NCBI GenBank assembly: GCA_003024985.2
Contig: PXIH01S0001451.1
DNA: 12,073 nt
Strand: one strand, 5' to 3'
Origin: Euperipatoides rowelli
Taxonomy: Eukaryota > Onychophora > Udeonychophora > Euonychophora > Peripatopsidae
The translations under genes were made by a program, and so were the position numbers. Positions 7,649 to 12,073 of the stretch are shown piece after piece. How positions within the stretch are numbered: position 1 is the first letter of the stretch; the number at the start of each line of letters is the position of its first letter. Below the pieces are notes generated by a model. That model was not told where the DNA came from and made no database searches. It was given only the letters and a program-made list of their open reading frames with translations.

Positions 7649-8233
7649 TAAAAAAGCATCAAAATGTTATCACTCTACATTCTTATCTTTCTAAGATAGT
7701 TTCTTCTACAGAGAATGTGTTTATTGCAAAGTTGTAGGTGATAAGTGGGGGAGCCACAACTTGTTAATCTTTTAATAGATTTACCAGAATGGAAACCATA
7801 GCAATTCTTGGACCTTTGATTTTTATTGAGAGTTTCACAAAATGGAAGTTTAGCAAATTTTGCTTTGGAGTGGATGTCCAGATGTTATCAAGAAGTATCA
7901 TTCAGACTTATAATCATGGCGACATTAAAAGAAGAATCCTATAATCTTCTATTCCATTTGCTAAGGGTGGTTTATGTGACCACTTTAACATACAGAAAAT
8001 CACCCAAGTTTATCATGTAGATCCCATGTCTCTTATAAATTGTCTTCAGGGTGCCAATGTGGCAACTTGGGCATAGGCTCTGAATCCGCCATTTTAAATG
8101 TCTAAATACTGAATAAATATTTCCCCAAAAAGATTGTACCTACAAGTGATTAAGTTTGGTTTGCCTGAGTCTTTCCATTTACATACCCAAAACATTTAGG
8201 ATAAACAAAATTAATCTTGGAGTCAGGAATTGG
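7649..8233. other. Spacer without recognised gene
   Basis: Base composition is slightly more balanced than elsewhere. Short open frames occur (for example 7826-8020), but their translations show no motif and no exon signals that I would trust. An old decayed repeat or a piece of intron are both possible. Confidence 0.35.
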
Positions 8234-8600
8234 TACATGAGCTTCATGTTTCCATTACAGCAAATCAAATCATTCTCATATTGCATTCTGTATTATCTGA
8301 CCTCTAAGACTAAGAAGCTCCTCACACAGAGTATTAAATATATATATATATATTTTTAAAATAAATTCCTTAAAGGAACTGCATTTTTTTTCCTTAAGAT
8401 TTTATTTACATATTTACATGAGCTTCATGTTTCCATTACAGCAAATCAAATCATTCTCATATTGCATTCTGTATTATCTGACCTCTAAGACTAAGAAGCT
8501 CCTCACACAGAGTATTAAATATATATATATATTTTTTTAAAATAAATTCCTTAAAGGAACTGCATTTTTTTTCCTTAAGATTTTATTTACATATTTACAT
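8234..8600. repeat. Recent 181-bp tandem duplication
   Basis: The segment starting at 8234 is repeated with an exact offset of 181 bases from 8415 to 8600. I see a single difference, inside the TA/T tract: seven TA units plus five T in copy 1, and six TA plus seven T in copy 2. TACAT is shared at the start of copy 1, at the junction (8415-8419) and at the end (8596-8600), suggesting microhomology-mediated or slippage duplication. The unit has no open frame. It may be a very young event, or an assembly artefact. Confidence 0.92.
8337..8354. repeat. TA microsatellite inside tandem copy 1 (also at 8518-8531)
   Basis: Short (TA)n runs at the same position in both tandem copies. They carry the only mismatch between the copies, as expected for a slippage-prone tract. 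Confidence 0.7.
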
Positions 8601-9185
8601 AAATATTGATGTTTCAAACCAAAGTGTAATCATATAATTAACAAGTTTCTTGAGTCTTTGAACTGGAACTGGTAGCCATCTATTTCTTTCTTTGACAGGC
8701 ACCTTTACCAATATTCAGACAAACAAGGTTCTAACATCAACCTAGAATGATGAAAACCCTTACAGTTCAGATCCCTAGTGAAAAAAGGACCCGGATTTCA
8801 GAGTTTAACCTGTGAGCCTTGAAACCTGACCATGGTGTATATGTTAAGGCAGCCATTTTTGTGGCCCAGCTCATTCCACTGGCTCCTTGACAGTATTAAA
8901 ACTATTGTTAGAAGTAAGAGATTATCATACTATGGATTGTAATGGTTAGGAGTTTGCTATTTTTTAGTTAAACTCCATTTTTAATCTACCAGGTGGCTGG
9001 TGTGATTCAAATGGAAGTTAACTATAAAGGAAGGTAATTATAAAGGCTGAATTATAATAGAATGGACTGTTGTGATCAAAGATCTAAGCCATACACACTA
9101 AGTTTGAAATTTTTGAAAATTTTTAAATATGGAAGACCTGGTTTCATTGAATGTCAAGGATGAAAACACAGATAGCATAAGGTTA
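8601..9185. other. Spacer with a more G+C-rich stretch, no gene recognised
   Basis: The part from about 8690 to 8900 is noticeably less A+T-rich than the surroundings and has the look of an old repeat body. I could find neither ends nor a motif-bearing frame. A weak B-box-like word (AGTTCAGATCC, about 8766-8776) has no matching A box upstream. An open frame starting at 9129 runs into the SINE at 9204 and is not a gene. Confidence 0.35.
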
Positions 9186-9203
9186 AATAATAATGATTTA
9201 CTA
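9186..9203. repeat. Target-site duplication, left copy (partner 9568-9585)
   Basis: Eighteen identical bases on each side of the SINE, the longest exact duplication in the window. It contains an AAT-repeat start, but ATTTACTA makes it non-trivial. Confidence 0.85.
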
Positions 9204-9567
9204 GTCAAGGTGATGTGGTCCAATCAGGAACATCTCAAGACATTAGTCCCAGGGACAGGTTTGATCCCTGGGGGGTGTCAGTACCTCTCCGGATTTTTCC
9301 AGGCTAAGGTGAAAGATGGCAATTTTCTAGGCATGAAAAGTCCGTTAGATCTTGACTGTAAGAAAAATATGCCACTGTAGCCTGGATCTTAAATATGGCA
9401 AAGCTAGAGATGAGAAGATGCACTTTATAAGAACCGAACTCAGAATAACTTTAATAAATTTGAAGACTTTTGATCATGCTTGGCGAGGAAGAATATTGTA
9501 CATATTATGTAAATAAATTATGGCTTCCCCTGTTAGGAGAAAACTTTTTTCTTTTTTTTTTTTAAAT
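9204..9567 (+). mobile_element. tRNA-derived SINE (family A, copy 2)
   Basis: An 18-bp duplication, AATAATAATGATTTACTA, flanks the element exactly at 9186-9203 and 9568-9585, so both ends are known. The head has an A box, TGGTCCAATCAG, at 9216-9227 (9 of 12) and a B box, GGTTTGATCCC, at 9258-9268 (9 of 11). The first 25 bases resemble those of the SINE at 691 (TGTGG..CAATC). The 3' end at 9481-9540 has the same GGCGAGGAAGAAT, ATTGTACATATT and GTAAATAAA words as that SINE. The terminus is T-rich (a T-run with one C) rather than a poly(A) tail, which is unusual. The middle differs from copy 1, so they are either diverged or composite members of one superfamily. Confidence 0.82.
9216..9268 (+). 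promoter_or_regulatory. Pol III A and B boxes of SINE copy 2
   Basis: A box 9216-9227 and B box 9258-9268 are 30 nt apart. Both boxes are imperfect but correctly ordered, just inside the mapped 5' end of the element. Confidence 0.6.
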
Positions 9568-9893
9568 AATAATAATGATTTACTACATTTCATATGTTTT
9601 ACCAGTTCTGACAAAATTTAAAAGATGATCAGGTTAAATTTAAAAAAAAGTAAAAATTCATGTACGCACAAAGAAATTTTGGTCAGTTGTAACCTATGGA
9701 AAAAGCAAATCAAGAACTTTTCATATTATAAAAGATTTTGTCATAACTTATTAATCTTGGAATGATTATACCAGATTACTATATTAACAAACTCAACTTT
9801 ATATACAGTAAATGCAGACATTGTAATACAGGGGAATGTTTGACTTTTTAAATGACTTTAGGTGCAAACTTGCATGCCATTAATGTCATGTAA

Positions 9894-9934
9894 ATATTAA
9901 AGGGATTAAAATAACATTTTAATCCCTTTAATAT
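9894..9934. repeat. Perfect inverted repeat: 19-bp stem, 3-base loop
   Basis: ATATTAAAGGGATTAAAAT is followed by AAC and then its exact reverse complement. No mismatch or bulge is present. The stem is too short for a typical microRNA precursor. It may be a miniature foldback remnant or a palindrome produced by template switching. Confidence 0.9.
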
Positions 9935-9972
9935 GGTGTTATGGTGTTTATTATGTGATATGGTGTTTATTA
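9933..9972 (+). repeat. Short direct repeats ATGGTGTTTATTA
   Basis: ATGGTGTT at 9933-9940 is followed by ATGGTGTTTATTA at 9941-9953 and again at 9960-9972. They begin at the edge of the hairpin, so the two structures may share an origin in replication slippage. Confidence 0.65.
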
Positions 9973-10349
9973 CTTAAAAAAACATAGAAAAATTCTACCA
10001 TTTATAAAGGCTGAAAGAAAATGAAAAAGAACTAAATTACAGTCTCATAGATGAAAATTAAGTAAAGCTGTTTGATATTGTATCAAACAAGTTTGATTAT
10101 TCTTTATGGATACAAGAAAACTATCAACATTTCCATTAAAGAACATAAGTATTTTTATAATTACATAACTATAATGAAGATAATTATTGAATGTATTGAC
10201 TACAAATAAATAAATTATATGAAGAAATTAAAGATAAACTAAAAAACAACAGTTAAATATTATAAAACTATGACTCTTAAGAATAGGAAGTCAATATTTA
10301 ATCTGAATCCGATAATGTTTTAGAAGTTTATGAATATGATAAGGTTTTG

Positions 10350-10694
10350 CAGGGTTCGACATTCATTTTTTAATGGGCGGCAACAAGTTGCCTCCCTAAA
10401 AGGCCTATGGGTGGCAACTTTCAGGAATGAGTGGCAACTCTTTTGATTGCTTACAAATATTTATATTTAACTACTAAAGTTGTTTGAATATTCTAAACAT
10501 GTGTGTTTTTAAATATTTTATTTTGGATAAACAAGGGGATTATGGTTAAATGTCACTGGCTAATTAGATGCTTTAAACTTGTGACCATAAAAAAAATGGA
10601 TGGCAAATATTTGCCACTGCTTGTAAATCTTGGGTGGCATTTTTAAAGATATGATGGCATTTGCCACCATTGCCATGATAAGCGTCAAGTCCTG
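10350..10694. mobile_element. Probable hAT-like MITE with CAGGG ends and TGGCA subterminal repeats
   Basis: The left end, CAGGGTTCGACATTCAT, and the reverse complement of the right end, CAGGACTTGACGCTTAT, agree at 11 of 17 positions. CAGGGTTCGAC-type termini are familiar from animal hAT-like elements. Copies of a TGGCA/TGCCA core fill the ends, among them a 14-base inverted repeat at 10379-10392, a 16-bp perfect palindrome TGGCAAATATTTGCCA at 10601-10616, and several GGTGGCA words. I could not find a clean 8-bp duplication; only a GTTTTG word lies at each edge (10344-10349 and 10694-10699). There is no transposase frame. This is likely an old non-autonomous copy. Confidence 0.52.
10601..10616. 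repeat. 16-bp perfect palindrome
   Basis: TGGCAAATATTTGCCA reads the same on both strands. It lies in the right subterminal part of the MITE candidate and probably belongs to its TGGCA repeat set. Confidence 0.85.
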
Positions 10695-10770
10695 TTTTGT
10701 TTACCATTCACTAATTAAAACACAAGTAACTTATGAATAATTGTAACATCAAATAAGTTGGCACAAACTT

Positions 10771-10778
10771 GTGATAGG
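10771..10778. repeat. 8-bp target-site duplication of the hAT element (partner 11705-11712)
   Basis: GTGATAGG and GTAATAGG differ by one transition. Length and position match hAT insertion exactly. Confidence 0.8.
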
Positions 10779-10794
10779 TAGGGATGCAAACGAT

Positions 10795-10876
10795 ACATCG
10801 ATGTTTTGAAAACATTGAGGTATTGTTTATAAACATTGCTGTTTTAATATCGATGTTGTAATATAAAAACATTGAG
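10795..10876. promoter_or_regulatory. Left subterminal motif cluster of the hAT element
   Basis: Five copies or half-copies of the palindromic core ACATCGATGT occur within about 80 bases. In hAT elements such repeats bind transposase; that role is inferred here from position. Confidence 0.6.
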
Positions 10877-11217
10877 TAGGCTTTAAGAATAAAAAAATAA
10901 AAAAATTCATAGAATGAAACGATTGTGCTAATGAATTGAGTCAAACTAAGGTTATCTGTATTAAAAATTATTTAAAATCTTGCTGAAATATATAAATATT
11001 TTAAATAGGCTATATATTTTTTTAAAGGAATTTCACCATTCATTTATATTTTCAATATCTGGATCTTGCCAAACTGGCAGTTTAAACCTTAAAAAAGTTG
11101 TATTATCTTGAAAGTAAAATCTTTTCAGAAATTAAAAAAAGTATTTTTATCTATTTGGTTATATATTTATAATCTTTGCTATACTTTCTTCTAACAGTTT
11201 ATATAATAATGTCAGTT

Positions 11218-11250
11218 AATAATAATAATAATAAGAAGAAGAAGAAAAAG
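11218..11250 (+). repeat. Compound AAT/AAG microsatellite
   Basis: A run of AAT units passes directly into AAG units and then A-rich sequence. It lies inside the hAT element, so it was either carried by it or expanded after insertion. Confidence 0.85.
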
Positions 11251-11276
11251 AATAAATGGGTAGTAAGGAATTTGAC

Positions 11277-11310
11277 TTTTTTTTTTTTTTAAATAATTTA
11301 TTGCTTTATT
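11277..11310 (-). terminator. A-tail-like tract with two AATAAA signals, minus strand
   Basis: On the minus strand AATAAA occurs at 11310-11305 and 11302-11297, followed by a 14-base A-run at 11290-11277. This looks like the 3' end of a retrocopy inserted into the hAT element. I did not find a matching duplication, so the insert is not bounded. Confidence 0.4.
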
Positions 11311-11591
11311 TGCTTAATTTGTTCAATAGCCATCATGCAGTAGCTACTCTAGATATCTTTTATTGAATTAATAATTCATTATAATACAAGCATGAGTGTA
11401 TTGTGGCCTGTTTCTAGATAGGCTACTTCTTGTATTATACATCTCAATTTCAAAAAGTCACATCAAGTTAGTATTGCTAATTGAAACATGGATTCTTTTA
11501 CAATGTTGACAATTATACGTCTTAATTTTTAATATGATTGTGAAACATCGGAAAACTTAATTTGTGCTTAATGGGGGGGGGGACATTGGGA

Positions 11592-11682
11592 AAACATTGA
11601 TGTATCGGTCATAAGCATTGATGTTTTCAACATCGAAAATTTTTTTTTAACATCGATGTTAGCCTATAGACATCAATGTTTT
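11592..11682. promoter_or_regulatory. Right subterminal motif cluster of the hAT element
   Basis: At least four copies of the same ACATYGATGT core are packed near the right end, mirroring the left end. They surround a T-run at 11640-11648. Confidence 0.6.
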
Positions 11683-11712
11683 TATGAATGATGTTGCATC
11701 CCTAGTAATAGG

Positions 11713-12073
11713 TATGCAAGATCAAAATGCCACATCTAATAGAACTTGTATCAATTGCACCCCTATTTTGAAAGATTGTGATTTAATCACCCCAAGATAC
11801 TATCACATAATTGAAAAGATTTAGAGAGGAGGTAACACAATGAATGAAACATGCAGCACCATGTACAGTATATGCTGTTGTATGTGTAAACAAAAAATGA
11901 GAGGTAGAGCAGATCTATAGATATTAATTAATTCAATAACTGTGCACACTTCAATTTAGATGCAAGTTTTAGTATTAGCCTAAGTCAGAGATGACATCAT
12001 CACAATTTTATAAAATGTCTACCTTGCATTTATTAATAAGAGTGAGAGAGTATATAAAAATTATAGGTATTTT
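11713..12073. other. A+T-rich flank without recognised feature
   Basis: No bounded element, open frame or RNA gene is visible up to the window edge. Confidence 0.4.

Larger units (their letters stand above)
9586..10349. other. A+T-rich spacer containing a perfect hairpin and short GGTGTT repeats
   Basis: No gene is supported. The notable structures are the hairpin at 9894-9934 and the short direct repeats just after it. The rest is plain A+T-rich DNA with many short AT words. Confidence 0.4.
10779..11704. mobile_element. Non-autonomous hAT transposon (926 bp)
   Basis: The element begins TAGGGATGCAA at 10779 and ends with the reverse complement, TTGCATCCCTA, at 11704. An 8-bp target duplication, GTGATAGG (10771-10778) and GTAATAGG (11705-11712), flanks it with 7 of 8 matching; 8 bp is the hallmark of hAT transposases. 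Both ends carry clustered copies of an ACATCGATGTT-like motif, about nine in all: near 10795, 10810, 10833, 10849 and 10868 on the left, and near 11594, 11619, 11649 and 11671 on the right. These are typical subterminal transposase-binding repeats. The interior is A+T-rich with no transposase, a compound AAT/AAG microsatellite, and a minus-strand A-tail-like tract. It would be mobilised only in trans. Confidence 0.87.

Noticed and set aside
7826-8020. 64-codon plus-strand open frame
   Set aside because: No recognisable motif, no splice context, and a length expected by chance.
8156-8359. 67-codon plus-strand open frame
   Set aside because: It ends in the TA microsatellite and overlaps the tandem duplication; no motif.
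8690-8900. Another tRNA-SINE
   Set aside because: A weak B-box-like word exists, but no A box at the right distance and no bounding duplication.
9129-9380. 83-codon plus-strand open frame
   Set aside because: Two thirds lies in the SINE bounded at 9204-9567, so it is not a gene.
9894-9934. MicroRNA precursor
   Set aside because: The stem is only 19 bp with a 3-base loop and no flanking pairing, shorter than animal precursors.
10711-10944. 77-codon minus-strand open frame
   Set aside because: It crosses the left boundary of the hAT element and its subterminal repeats.
1-12073. CRISPR array, phage, toxin-antitoxin or operon structures
   Set aside because: No regularly spaced repeats, no bacterial gene organisation; all larger structure is explained by eukaryotic repeats.

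Overview
This window looks like gene-free, A+T-rich (clearly above two thirds by eye) animal nuclear DNA. Three signs point to a metazoan: abundant tRNA-derived SINEs, target-primed retrocopies with AATAAA signals and A-tails, and hAT and TA-flanked foldback DNA transposons. An arthropod is plausible because of the A+T content and TE mix, but nothing here fixes the species. No intact protein-coding gene, rRNA, functional tRNA, CRISPR array or bacterial-style operon is supported. Most long open frames are chance or lie inside repeats.

The window is best read as a stack of insertions, many with recognisable target-site duplications (TSDs). 1-252 is the 3' tail of a probable non-LTR retrotransposon. 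691-1066 is a plus-strand tRNA-SINE. 1175-1472 is a minus-strand tRNA-SINE with a 14-bp TSD. 2012-2120 is a short minus-strand tRNA-derived retroposon. 2269-3570 is a minus-strand retrocopy bounded by a 12-bp TSD; it carries a decayed gag-like CCHC zinc-knuckle gene broken by four stops and a frameshift.

Further right, 4205-4660 is a degenerate purine-rich repeat tract. 4735-5145 is a poly(A)-tailed retrocopy. 6843-7160 is a foldback MITE flanked by TA. 7203-7633 is a retrocopy with a 15-bp TSD. 8234-8600 is a nearly identical 181-bp tandem duplication. 9204-9567 is a second plus-strand SINE, with an 18-bp TSD, sharing its 3' tail with the SINE at 691 and probably with the LINE tail at position 1. 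9894-9934 is a perfect 19-bp-stem hairpin. 10350-10694 is a CAGGG-type MITE candidate. 10779-11704 is a non-autonomous hAT element with TAGGGATGCAA ends, subterminal repeats and an 8-bp TSD.

The elements do not form a pathway, but two relationships matter. The shared 3' tail suggests SINEs mobilised by a LINE partner's enzymes. The CCHC retrocopy resembles a LINE ORF1 or gag-like gene copied without a reverse transcriptase. All calls come from reading the sequence by eye; no database search was possible.
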